A stretch of 64,000 nucleotides of DNA, taken from DAOPZC01 sp035353175 (GTDB lineage: Bacteria; Verrucomicrobiota; Kiritimatiellia; RFP12; UBA1067). A program made the position numbers and the translations under genes. The notes beneath the pieces are model-generated. The model ran no database searches. It was not told where the DNA came from and saw nothing but the letters and a program-made list of their open reading frames with translations. Below are positions 23,546 through 31,874 of this stretch, piece after piece; within the stretch, counting starts at the first letter, position 1, and each line of letters opens with the position of its first letter. The DNA lies in contig DAOPZC010000001.1 of assembly GCA_035353175.1 (NCBI GenBank), positions 1 to 64,000 of the forward strand, given 5' to 3'.

Positions 23546-25990
23546 ATGAGCAGATCACGGTGGGGCGTCGGTGTGCTGGCGGTGATGGCGGCCGCGTCCG
23601 GATGGGCGCAGTCTTCGGACAAGCGCTGCGTCAGCGGCATTTATCCGGCGCTGGCGATGTACAACGGTGAGGGCGAGTGCGGGACCGGCGCGGTCGTGCC
23701 GTGGGCGGACCGGCTGTGGGTGGTCACCTATGCGCCGCACATGCCCAAGGGCTCGACCGACAAGTTTTACGAGATCACGCCCGACCTCACGCAGATCGTG
23801 CGGCCCGAGAGCATCGGCGGCACGCCCGCGAACCGCATGATCCACCGCGAGTCGCAGCAGCTCTTCATCGGCCCGTACGTGGTCGACAAGGACCGCAACG
23901 TGCGCGTGATCCCGTGGCAGAAGATGTTCGGACGCCTCACCGGCAACGCACGTCATCTGACTGACCCGGCTGGCAAGATCTACTACGCCACCATGGAGGA
24001 GGGCTTTTACGAGGTGGACGTGAAGACGTTGGCGGTGACCGAGCTGTTCAAGGACGGCAACGCTCAGACGGGCGACATTGGGGGTTCGCTGCTGCCCGGT
24101 TACCACGGCAAGGGCTTCTATTCCGGACAGGGGCGGGTGGTTTATGCGAACAACGGCGAGCGCGGCGCCAGGGCGCTGGTCGACCCCTCCATCCCTTCCG
24201 GGGTGCTGGCCGAGTGGGAGGGGCCGGGCAAGGAGTGGCGCGTGGTGAGGCGCAACCAGTTCACCGAAGTCACGGGCCCCGGCGGCGTCGCGGGCAATGC
24301 GAATTCCGCCGCCGACCCGGTCTGGAGCGTGGGCTGGGATCACCGCTCGCTCATTCTGATGCTGCTCGACAACGGCGTGTGGCACGCTTACCGCCTGCCC
24401 AAAGGCAGCCACAGCTACGACGGCGCGCACGGCTGGAACACCGAGTGGCCGCGCATCCGCGAGATCGGCGAGAGCGACCTGCTCATGACCATGCACGGCA
24501 CCTTCTGGCACTTCCCGCGGACGTTCTCGGCCTCGCGCTCGGCGGGCATCGCGCCGCGCTCGAACTACCTCAAGGTCGTCGGCGATTTCTGCCGCTGGGG
24601 CGACCGGGTGGTGCTGGGCTGCGACGACAGCGCGCAGTCGGAGTTCCTCAACAAGCGGCGCGCCAAGGGCACGATCAAGGGGCCCGGGCAGTCGCACTCG
24701 AACCTCTGGTTCGTCGATCCCTCGCGCCTGGACCGGCTCGGGCCGGCGATCGGCCGCGGCGCGGTGTGGTCGGACGACGCGGTGCAGGCCGGCGCGGCCA
24801 GCGATCCCTACCTCTTCGCGGGCTATGCCGCGCGCAGCCTCGCGCTGGCGCACGGCGCGTCCGGCACGGTGCGCTTCACGCTGGAGGTCGACCGCGCGGG
24901 CGACGGCACGTGGACCGCGCTGCGCGACGTCGAGGTGCCCGCGGGCCGTCTGGCGACGGTGGCCTTCGCCCCGGAGGAGCGCGGCGCATGGGTGCGGCTC
25001 GTGCCGCGCGCCCGCGCCGAGCACGTCTACGCCTGCTTCCAGTACGCGAACCCCGACGCGCGGCCGCCGGCCGCGGACGCGATTTTCGCCGGCCTCGCCA
25101 CCCCGCAGACCGCCGAAGCGCTGGGCGGCATCGTCTATGCGCGCGGCGGCAACAAGCGCACCTTGGCTCTGGCGGCGGTGCAGGCCGGCAAGGACGGCGT
25201 GAAGGACGTCGGCTTTTACGAGCTGGACGCGGCCCTCAGCCTGAAGCCCGTGGCCGATCCCGACGGCATGGCCTATGCCCGCAAAGAGTACGGCTTCAAT
25301 GGTTCGGGCCTCGAGATCGACGCGGCCTCGGCGGTGGTGACCGACGACAGCGGGCGGCGCTGGCGCTTCCCCAAGTCGGACGCGGCGTATGACCGGCCGG
25401 GCCTGTGGGGCCGGGAGCGGCTCTGCCGCGAAGTCTGCACCGAGCGCGACCTGCTGAACGTCTGCGGCACCTTCTACGAACTGCCGGCCGAGAACGCCGA
25501 CGGCTTCGGCAAGGTGCGCGCCGTGGCCACGCACGGCGGCCGGATCCACGACTATTGCTCGTACCGCGGGCTGCTCGTGCTGTCGGGCGTCGACGCCGCG
25601 GCGGGCGCGTCGGAGCACATTGTCCGCTCCGAGGACGGGAGGGCGGCGGTGTGGGTCGGCGTCGTGGACGACCTCTGGGCGTTCGGCAAGCCCCGCGGCC
25701 AGGGCGGCCCGTGGAAAGACACCGCGGTCAAGGCGGGCGAGCCCTCGGACGCTTACCTCATGACCGGGTTCGACAAGAAGCGTCTGACCCTCTCGCAGAC
25801 GGGCGCGGCGGCGGCGGACGTGACGGTGGAGATGGACATCACGGGTAAGGGCGTGTGGCGCGCGTACGCGACCTGCCGCGTCGAGTCCGGCAAGCCGCTG
25901 CAGGTGCCGCTGGACGACGTGCGCGCCTATTGGCTGCGCGTGACGTCTCACACGGCCTGCACGGCCACGGCGTGGCTGGTGTACGAGTAA
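23546..25990 (+). CDS. Unknown exported protein with duplicated C-terminal module
   Basis: An 814-residue protein with a signal peptide (~1-22, ending SGWAQ). The N-terminal ~400 residues have repeated Trp/Gly strand patterns (GAVVPWADRLWVVTYAPHM; GKIYYATMEEGFYEVDVKTLAVTELF), suggesting a beta-propeller. A beta-sandwich-like segment appears twice: around 415-500 (GAASDPYLFAGYAARSLAL) and near the C-terminus around 730-814 (GEPSDAYLMTGFDKKRLTL), with matching spacing. I do not recognise the family. It sits 35 bp upstream of a sulfatase and is probably co-transcribed, implying a role in sulfated glycan use. Confidence 0.75.
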   Translation: MSRSRWGVGVLAVMAAASGWAQSSDKRCVSGIYPALAMYNGEGECGTGAVVPWADRLWVVTYAPHMPKGSTDKFYEITPDLTQIVRPESIGGTPANRMIHRESQQLFIGPYVVDKDRNVRVIPWQKMFGRLTGNARHLTDPAGKIYYATMEEGFYEVDVKTLAVTELFKDGNAQTGDIGGSLLPGYHGKGFYSGQGRVVYANNGERGARALVDPSIPSGVLAEWEGPGKEWRVVRRNQFTEVTGPGGVAGNANSAADPVWSVGWDHRSLILMLLDNGVWHAYRLPKGSHSYDGAHGWNTEWPRIREIGESDLLMTMHGTFWHFPRTFSASRSAGIAPRSNYLKVVGDFCRWGDRVVLGCDDSAQSEFLNKRRAKGTIKGPGQSHSNLWFVDPSRLDRLGPAIGRGAVWSDDAVQAGAASDPYLFAGYAARSLALAHGASGTVRFTLEVDRAGDGTWTALRDVEVPAGRLATVAFAPEERGAWVRLVPRARAEHVYACFQYANPDARPPAADAIFAGLATPQTAEALGGIVYARGGNKRTLALAAVQAGKDGVKDVGFYELDAALSLKPVADPDGMAYARKEYGFNGSGLEIDAASAVVTDDSGRRWRFPKSDAAYDRPGLWGRERLCREVCTERDLLNVCGTFYELPAENADGFGKVRAVATHGGRIHDYCSYRGLLVLSGVDAAAGASEHIVRSEDGRAAVWVGVVDDLWAFGKPRGQGGPWKDTAVKAGEPSDAYLMTGFDKKRLTLSQTGAAAADVTVEMDITGKGVWRAYATCRVESGKPLQVPLDDVRAYWLRVTSHTACTATAWLVYE

Positions 25991-26010
25991 GGGCGAATCA
26001 TGATTCGCCC
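25991..26010. repeat. Perfect 20-bp palindrome between two co-directional genes
   Basis: GGGCGAATCA followed by its exact reverse complement starts right after the stop codon of the 814-residue protein, and the ribosome site of the sulfatase follows at once. It may form an mRNA hairpin that tunes expression between the two genes. Confidence 0.75.
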
Positions 26011-26025
26011 GCAAGGGAGGTGCGC

Positions 26026-27516
26026 ATGAACACGATTTCGAGACGCGGTTTCCTGGCCGGGCTCGGTGCCGGCGCGGCCTGTTGCGGCTGGTCGGCCGAG
26101 AAGGCGGCGGAGCGGCCCAACATCCTCTTCATCATGTCCGACGACCATGCGGCGCACGCGATCAGCGCATACGACGGCCGCCTGATCCAGACGCCGCACC
26201 TCGACCGCCTGGCCAAGGAGGGGTGCCTGTTCACGCGGGTCTTCGCGACCAACTCGATCTGTACGCCCAGCCGGGCGTCGATCCTGACGGGGCAATACAG
26301 CCACGTCAACGGCGTGCCCGCTTTCAACCAGATCGATCCCGCCAAGACCACGGTGGCGCACCGGCTGCAGCGGGCCGGCTATTACACGGCGATGATCGGC
26401 AAGTGGCACCTGGGCAGCGACCCGCAGGGCTTCGATCACTGGGAGGTTTTCCCGGGGCAGGGCGTCTATTTCGATCCGGTGCTCTACACGCGCGAAGGTT
26501 CGAAAACGTATGCCGGCGGGTACGCCACGGACGTGGTGACCGACCTGGCGCTCGAACAGTTGCGGACGCGGCCCAAGGACAAGCCGTTTTTCATGATGGT
26601 GCACCACAAGGCGCCGCACCGGCCGTGGCAGCCCGCGCCGCGCCACGCGGCGGTCTGGCGCCAGAAGACGATTCCCGAGCCCGACACGCTGTTCGACGAC
26701 TACGCCGGGCGCGCCGACCCGATCCGCGAGCAGAAGCAGAGCGTCGCGCGCGACCTGAACAAGACCGACGTGAAGGCGGACGTGCCCGAAGGATTGTCCG
26801 GCAAGGCGCGCACGCGCTGGCTCTATCAGCGCTACATGCAGGACTACCTCGGCTGCATCCAGGGCATCGACGAGAGCGTCGGCAGAATCCTCGACGAGCT
26901 CGACGCGCAGGGGCTGGCCGAGAACACCGTCGTGATCTACACCAGCGACCAGGGCTTCTTCCTGGGCGACCACGGGCTGTACGACAAGCGCTTCATGTAC
27001 GAGGAGAGCCTGAAAATGCCCTTCCTGCTGCGTTGGCCCAAGGGCGTGCGTGCCGGGACGCGCCAGGCGGCGCTGGCCATCAACTGCGACTTCGCGCCCA
27101 CGTTCCTCGCCTTGGCGGGCGCGGCGGTGCCTGAAGAGATGCAGGGCCAAAGCCTGCTTCCGCTGTTCGGCGGCGCGATCCCGGACGGCTGGCGCAAGAG
27201 TTTTTACTACCGCTACTATCACGACCCCGGCGACCACAACACCGCGCGCCATTACGGGGTGCGGACCGAAACCCACAAGCTGATCTGTTTCGACAAGAAG
27301 GACCAGTGGGAGTGCTACGACCTGGTCAAGGATCCGGAAGAGCTGAAGAATATCTACGGCGAGCCGGAGGCCCAGCCGACGGTAGCGGCGCTGAAGGCGG
27401 AATTGATGCGGCTGAAGAAAGCGCTGGGCGACAACGATCTCTATGCCGATCCCAAGGATTGGCCCAAGGCCTCATCGTACGTGAAGCCGCCGCCGCACCG
27501 CAAGCCGAAGCCTTGA
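26026..27516 (+). CDS. Tat-exported sulfatase
   Basis: A 496-residue S1-family sulfatase. The N-terminus SRRGFLAGLGAGAA is a twin-arginine signal. NILFIMSDDHAAHA supplies the metal-binding Asp pair (39-40), and ICTPSR carries the active-site Cys79 converted to formylglycine by a maturase not seen here. GKWHLG, HHKAPHRPW and YTSDQGFFLGDHGLYDK are further sulfatase motifs. It removes sulfate esters from glycans in the periplasm. The ribosome site AAGGGAGG fixes the start; the gene probably shares a transcript with the upstream 814-residue protein. Confidence 0.95.
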   Translation: MNTISRRGFLAGLGAGAACCGWSAEKAAERPNILFIMSDDHAAHAISAYDGRLIQTPHLDRLAKEGCLFTRVFATNSICTPSRASILTGQYSHVNGVPAFNQIDPAKTTVAHRLQRAGYYTAMIGKWHLGSDPQGFDHWEVFPGQGVYFDPVLYTREGSKTYAGGYATDVVTDLALEQLRTRPKDKPFFMMVHHKAPHRPWQPAPRHAAVWRQKTIPEPDTLFDDYAGRADPIREQKQSVARDLNKTDVKADVPEGLSGKARTRWLYQRYMQDYLGCIQGIDESVGRILDELDAQGLAENTVVIYTSDQGFFLGDHGLYDKRFMYEESLKMPFLLRWPKGVRAGTRQAALAINCDFAPTFLALAGAAVPEEMQGQSLLPLFGGAIPDGWRKSFYYRYYHDPGDHNTARHYGVRTETHKLICFDKKDQWECYDLVKDPEELKNIYGEPEAQPTVAALKAELMRLKKALGDNDLYADPKDWPKASSYVKPPPHRKPKP

Positions 27517-27583
27517 GCTCCCCGTCTGTTTTCCCGCTGTACGGGGCCGCTTTTTCAAAACAGAGCGGGCTAGTCTGCCGCGC

Positions 27584-27880
27584 CTACTTGGCGTCTTCCG
27601 AATCGAACACAAAGACGAGTTCGCCGGGGCACACCCGCTTGTTCTGGCGGGCGATGTGCTCGACGAATTCCGGGTCGGTCTTGAAGCGCTGTTGCTTTTC
27701 TTTGAGAACCTTGATTTCGTTCTTCTTGTGATCGATCCGGCGCAGAAGGTCGTTGCGTTCCCGCTCCAGGCCGCGCATTTGCGACAGCTTGGGGGGGATC
27801 GTCACGACTCCCGCCGTCAAAACCAGCAGGAACGCGATGATCAGCGTCGTTCGGGTGATGATGGTAAGCAGTACGTTCAC
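27584..27880 (-). CDS. FtsB/DivIC-like septum formation initiator
   Basis: A ~98-residue bitopic membrane protein: one transmembrane helix (TTLIIAFLLVLTAGVV, ~11-26), a coiled coil (LERERNDLLRRIDHKKNEIKVLKEKQQRF) and the short PEFVEHIARQNKRVCPGELVFVF tail typical of FtsB/DivIC. Such proteins join FtsL and FtsQ in the divisome. GTG 27880 is chosen because it gives a normal short cytoplasmic end; a TTG at 27955 would add 25 residues without family resemblance. The start is uncertain, as no clear ribosome site is seen. Confidence 0.8.
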   Translation of the reverse strand: MNVLLTIITRTTLIIAFLLVLTAGVVTIPPKLSQMRGLERERNDLLRRIDHKKNEIKVLKEKQQRFKTDPEFVEHIARQNKRVCPGELVFVFDSEDAK

Positions 27881-28022
27881 GCGTGAAAGTCCGTAAGAAA
27901 ACCGATGGGTCAAACAATTCAGTGATACTGAACACCTATTCGGATAAAAAGTCAACCGGTTTTTGGATGAAACCGGCCAAAATCATTTTTTAGGGGTGAG
28001 AATCGGACGTTCCCTGATCTTT

Positions 28023-28064
28023 CCTGATCGGATCAGGCCCATGCCCCCCTCCGGGGCATGGGCC
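28023..28064. repeat. Two adjacent stem-loops upstream of the 28148 gene
   Basis: CCTGATC and GATCAGG (28023-28037) form a one-base-centre inverted repeat that overlaps the start of a 12-bp stem, GGCCCATGCCCC (28036-28047) with its complement at 28053-28064. There is no T-tract, so a terminator role is only possible. Confidence 0.6.
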
Positions 28065-28147
28065 GATTGCCATTGAACTGCGATGCGCTATTCTGTTAAT
28101 TTCTTTAATGCTCGGTCAACGCCACGACTCTACGAAAGGAAGCGCTC

Positions 28148-28675
28148 ATGGGTCAAAACACCGACCGCCGGGAGAACCGCTCCGCAGGGGACTCAGCCGG
28201 CCCTGCTGGAATGCCGAACATCAGACGGCTGATCGTCATCGCGAGCCTGCTGTCTCTGGTGATCGCCGCGGTGCTCGCTCTGTTCATTGCCCGACCCGTG
28301 GCGCGGACGCCGCCAACCGCGACGTCCGCCGTTCCGGCCGACTCCGGACAGATGCGCGTCGAGTTCGAGAGGCTCAAAGGCAAGTGGCTGCGGCCGGACG
28401 GCGGCTACGTGCTCGAAATCCGGCGGCTGCTGGATCAGAACGCGCTGGAGGTCGGCTATTTCAACCCCGACCCGATCCATGTGGGCAAAGCCAAGCTGTA
28501 CAAAGAGCGTGGCTTTGTGAAGGTGTTCGTCGAGCTGCAGGACGTGAACTATCCGGGATCGACCTACACCTTGATCTACGACAAAGAGAGCGACCTTTTG
28601 CGTGGCACCTACTACCAGGCGACCCAGCAGCAGGAGTATCAGATCGCCTTCGAGCGGATGCCGCCGGGAAGCTGA
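28148..28675 (+). CDS. Conserved hypothetical single-pass membrane protein
   Basis: A 175-residue protein with one transmembrane helix (~29-47, VIASLLSLVIAAVLALFIA) and a periplasmic domain of ~110 residues. The domain has the pattern GKWLRPDGGYVLEIRRL, ALEVGYFNPDPIHVGKAKLY, VELQDVNYPGSTYTLIYD, GTYYQATQQQEYQIAFER, which I recall from uncharacterised proteins in several Gram-negative groups; its function is unknown. AAAGGA lies seven bases before the ATG. It is followed 22 bp later by another membrane protein, probably in one operon. Confidence 0.78.
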   Translation: MGQNTDRRENRSAGDSAGPAGMPNIRRLIVIASLLSLVIAAVLALFIARPVARTPPTATSAVPADSGQMRVEFERLKGKWLRPDGGYVLEIRRLLDQNALEVGYFNPDPIHVGKAKLYKERGFVKVFVELQDVNYPGSTYTLIYDKESDLLRGTYYQATQQQEYQIAFERMPPGS

Positions 28676-28697
28676 TTCCAGGAAAAGTGGAGTGCGT

Positions 28698-29258
28698 ATG
28701 GTCATTATGGCCAATGTGATGATACCGAGCGTGGCGGAGCATGTGGTCATTATGGTGTTTTTGCTGCTGCCGGTCGTTTTAGTCGAAGCCGTGGTGCTGG
28801 AGCAGCGACACCTCCTGAAGGTTGTGGAGGCGCTCAAGTTGTCGCTCCTCGCCAACTTGCGGTCCACGTTCGTCGGCCTTCCCCTCGGATATCTGTTCGC
28901 CTGGCTGGGTCTTATACCTGTGGGCCTTTTTGCCGCGCTGCTGCCAGAGAACGTCTCGTCCCCGATCAGCCGGATTCTCGAGAATATGGTCGCACACGGC
29001 GGCACGGTACCCAACAAATATGACGAGGTCGCTTTTTATCTCGGGACGCTCTTGGTGATGATACCGTATTACTTCGTCACCCTCCGCGTAGAGCGCAAAG
29101 TAATCGTCAAGCGGAACCCCAGCCTGGATACGCCAAGGCTGTGGGGGACTGTCTACCTGATGAACGTCAGCACCTATTCGCTGCTGGCGCTGCCGGTGAT
29201 TGCGGGCGCGATTCGGGCAGGCCGGCGGCTGGCGGCTAGCGGCGTGATGGAGTCTTAA
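28698..29258 (+). CDS. Unknown polytopic membrane protein
   Basis: A 186-residue protein with four or so hydrophobic segments (VVIMVFLLLPVVLVEAVVL; FVGLPLGYLFAWLGLIPVGLFAALL; FYLGTLLVMIPYYFVTLRV; YSLLALPVIAGAIRA). No catalytic motif or named domain is seen. ATG 28698 is chosen because GTGGAG lies six bases upstream. It pairs with the preceding gene, and the two may form a small envelope complex; this is inference from spacing only. Confidence 0.7.
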   Translation: MVIMANVMIPSVAEHVVIMVFLLLPVVLVEAVVLEQRHLLKVVEALKLSLLANLRSTFVGLPLGYLFAWLGLIPVGLFAALLPENVSSPISRILENMVAHGGTVPNKYDEVAFYLGTLLVMIPYYFVTLRVERKVIVKRNPSLDTPRLWGTVYLMNVSTYSLLALPVIAGAIRAGRRLAASGVMES

Positions 29259-29294
29259 GAGGCATAGGGGCCAAAGTCTTCTGGAGGAGAGAGT

Positions 29295-30797
29295 ATGGGC
29301 GGTTTCGTTCAAAAAAGTCTGTTGGCCGTTTGCCTTGCCTCTGTCTGCGGCGCCGCATGCGAAGCGGCGGAGCCGGTGCCGAAGAAGCCCAATGTGCTCT
29401 TCATCGCGATCGACGACCAGAACGACTGGATCGGCGCGTTCGGAGGCCACCCGCTGGCCAAAACGCCACACCTCGACACGCTGGCCGAGCGCGGCACCGC
29501 TTTCCTCAACGCGCACTGCCAGTCGCCCCTCTGCAACCCCTCGCGCACGAGCTTGCTGACGGGGCTCCGCCCGACCACCACCGGCGTCTACGGCCTCGCG
29601 CCGTGGTTCCGCAACGTGCCGGAACTCAAGGACCGCGTGACGCTGCCCCAGCACTTCAAGGCGGCCGGCTACAAGACCTACACCACCGGTAAAATTTTTC
29701 ACGGCAACCCCGGAGGCCCCGCCAAGCGCGCCGCCGAGTTCGACGTCTGGGGGCCCCACGGCGGCATCGGCGCGAAGCCGCCGCAGAAGCTGATCCCCCC
29801 CACGCCGATGGGCAACCACCCGGCCATGGACTGGGGCGTGTTCCCGCACCGCGACGAGGACAAGGGCGATTATCAGATCACGAGCTGGGCCATCGACCAG
29901 CTGAAGACGGCCCCCCAAGACCAGCCGATGTTTCTCGCGGTCGGCTACTACCTGCCGCACGTGCCGTGCTACGTGACGCAGAAGTGGTACGACCTCTATC
30001 CCGACGACGACACCGTATTGCCGGCCATACTCCGCAGCGACCGCGACGACACCCCGCGCTTCTCGTGGTACCTGCATTGGGAGCTGCCCGAGCCGCGCCT
30101 GAAGTGGGTGGAGGAGAACCGCCAGTGGCGCAACCTCTGCCGCTCCTACCTCGCGAGCACGAGCTTTGTGGACGCGCAGATCGGCCGGCTGGTCGAAGCG
30201 CTCAAAGCTTCGGGCCGCTGGGAGAACACGGTGATCGTCGTGTGGGGCGACAACGGCTGGCACCTCGGCGAAAAAGGAATCACCGGCAAAAACACGCTGT
30301 GGAACGGCGGCACGCACGTGCCGCTGCTCTTCGCCGGCCCCGGGGTGACGGCCCGCCAGCGCTGCACCCTGCCGGCGGATCTGCTGGACATCTATCCGAC
30401 GCTGATCGACCTGTGCGGCCTTCCCAGGCGGAGCGACCTCGAGGGGCTCAGCCTCGCCCCCCAGCTCAAGGACGCGAAGGCCGTCCGCGAGCGGCCCGCG
30501 CTCACCTCCCACAACCCCGGCAACCACAGCGTGCGCTCCGAACGCTACCGCTTCATCCGCTATGCGGACGGCTCGGAGGAGTTCTACGATCTGCAGCAGG
30601 ACCCGCGCGAGTGGACCAACATCGTGGGCGAGGCGCGCTGCGCGGCCCTGGTTGCCGAGCACCGCACCTGGCTGCCGAAGCGCGACGCTCCGCTCGCCGC
30701 GGGCAGCGCGGAGCGCATCCTCACCTACGACGCGGAGCGCGATGAGGCCCTCTGGGAAGAGCGCGTCACCATCCGCCGCACCGACCCGATCCCTTAA
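29295..30797 (+). CDS. Sulfatase, iduronate-2-sulfatase-like
   Basis: A 500-residue sulfatase with a signal peptide (~1-25). NVLFIAIDDQNDWIGAFGGHP carries the metal-binding Asp pair (40-41) in the arrangement of iduronate-2-sulfatases. LCNPSRTSLLTG holds the formylglycine Cys80. TTGKIFHG, VGYYLPHVPCYV and VWGDNGWHLGEKG are further family motifs. Likely periplasmic. It opens a plus-strand run of sulfatases that continues to 37887; GGAGGAGAG precedes the ATG. Confidence 0.94.
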   Translation: MGGFVQKSLLAVCLASVCGAACEAAEPVPKKPNVLFIAIDDQNDWIGAFGGHPLAKTPHLDTLAERGTAFLNAHCQSPLCNPSRTSLLTGLRPTTTGVYGLAPWFRNVPELKDRVTLPQHFKAAGYKTYTTGKIFHGNPGGPAKRAAEFDVWGPHGGIGAKPPQKLIPPTPMGNHPAMDWGVFPHRDEDKGDYQITSWAIDQLKTAPQDQPMFLAVGYYLPHVPCYVTQKWYDLYPDDDTVLPAILRSDRDDTPRFSWYLHWELPEPRLKWVEENRQWRNLCRSYLASTSFVDAQIGRLVEALKASGRWENTVIVVWGDNGWHLGEKGITGKNTLWNGGTHVPLLFAGPGVTARQRCTLPADLLDIYPTLIDLCGLPRRSDLEGLSLAPQLKDAKAVRERPALTSHNPGNHSVRSERYRFIRYADGSEEFYDLQQDPREWTNIVGEARCAALVAEHRTWLPKRDAPLAAGSAERILTYDAERDEALWEERVTIRRTDPIP

Positions 30798-30810
30798 GAA
30801 GGACGTTGAC

Positions 30811-31707
30811 ATGCTCGCCCTGCCGCACCGCCTGATCCCCTTCCTGCTTCTGCCGCTCGCGCTGCTCTGCCGCGCCGCCGAACCGGCAACGGTCTCCAAG
30901 ACGCCGCTGGTGCTCAGAGCGGGAGGCACCCCCGAACACCCGGCCCTCTACGACGGCCAGGGCGTGGTCATCGACCTCGGCACAGACGTCACCGGCCACG
31001 CGTGGCACAAAGCCGGTGACCTCTGGACCTCGGACGGCCGCCTGCTCGGCCGCGAGCCGATCCCGGCCGGACAGTTTGCGGGCCTCTTCATCGACGAGCA
31101 ACCGCTGAAGGTGCCGCGCGACCTGGCGGCCGAAAAGCTCCACCCCGACCGCAAGACCTTCTGCTATATCGCGCCCGACGCGCTCAAGCCCGGCGAGATG
31201 GGCTATGCCGGTGACGGCGCGCTCTATTTCCGCTGGCCGACCAACAGGGCCCCCGAAAGCGCCCGCCTGATTCTGCCGCCCAAACCCGGCATCAGCGCCG
31301 TCACCATCGCCTGTTCCAACATCATCGTGCGCAACGTCACCGCCCAGTATGCCTCCAATGACGGCTTCAACATCCACAACGCCTGGACCGGCATCCGGCT
31401 GGAGAACGTGCGGGCGCTGAGCAATGGCGACGAGGGGATCAGCGCGCACGACGACGTCGAAATGGAAGTGGTGAACGCCGAGGTCGCCTGGAACGGCTCC
31501 GCCTCCGGCGGCGTGGCGGACGTCGACCGCTGCGTCACCACGTATCGACGCTGCACCGTGCACGACAACCTCGAGGCCGGCTTCTTCCTGGCGGGCAAGG
31601 CGCACGCGGTGGGGGACAGCCTCATCTATAACCAAGCTCGCGACATCAGCATCGCCAAGGGCACCCAGGTGCGACGCGAGCGCGTGGAGTGGCGCGGCCG
31701 CCCATAG
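30811..31707 (+). CDS. Secreted right-handed beta-helix protein
   Basis: A 298-residue protein with a signal peptide (~1-24). The C-terminal half has parallel beta-helix coils (NIIVRNVTAQYASNDGFNIHN; GIRLENVRALSNGDEGISAHDD; EMEVVNAEVAWNGSASGGVAD; YRRCTVHDNLEAGFFLAGK). Many polysaccharide lyases and epimerases have this fold; no diagnostic catalytic set is clear. It starts 13 bp after the preceding sulfatase, so the two are probably translated from one mRNA and act on the same glycan. Confidence 0.82.
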   Translation: MLALPHRLIPFLLLPLALLCRAAEPATVSKTPLVLRAGGTPEHPALYDGQGVVIDLGTDVTGHAWHKAGDLWTSDGRLLGREPIPAGQFAGLFIDEQPLKVPRDLAAEKLHPDRKTFCYIAPDALKPGEMGYAGDGALYFRWPTNRAPESARLILPPKPGISAVTIACSNIIVRNVTAQYASNDGFNIHNAWTGIRLENVRALSNGDEGISAHDDVEMEVVNAEVAWNGSASGGVADVDRCVTTYRRCTVHDNLEAGFFLAGKAHAVGDSLIYNQARDISIAKGTQVRRERVEWRGRP

Positions 31708-31780
31708 CCAGTGTGTGGCGCGTGCGTCGAGCGGCCCCGCGGCGCGACCGGTTCAGATTCTTTGCTTTCCGCGGCAAGAA

Positions 31781-31798
31781 AACGGCGGCTCCGCCGTT
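31781..31798. terminator. Short hairpin between the beta-helix gene and the next sulfatase
   Basis: AACGGCGG and CCGCCGTT with a 2-base loop, followed by TATA rather than a T-run, in a 167-bp gap. It could be a weak terminator or a processing site inside the operon. Confidence 0.4.
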
Positions 31799-31874
31799 TA
31801 TACGCCTCATGCGTCGCCAAACGGCGCGCGAGGCCGATGAGGCGCGGTCCCCGCCTTCACCAGGAGCACACACC

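Noticed and set aside
31689..31874. N-terminal extension of the sulfatase at 31875
   Set aside because: The added 62 residues are Arg-rich with no family resemblance, cover a hairpin, and would hide the signal peptide.
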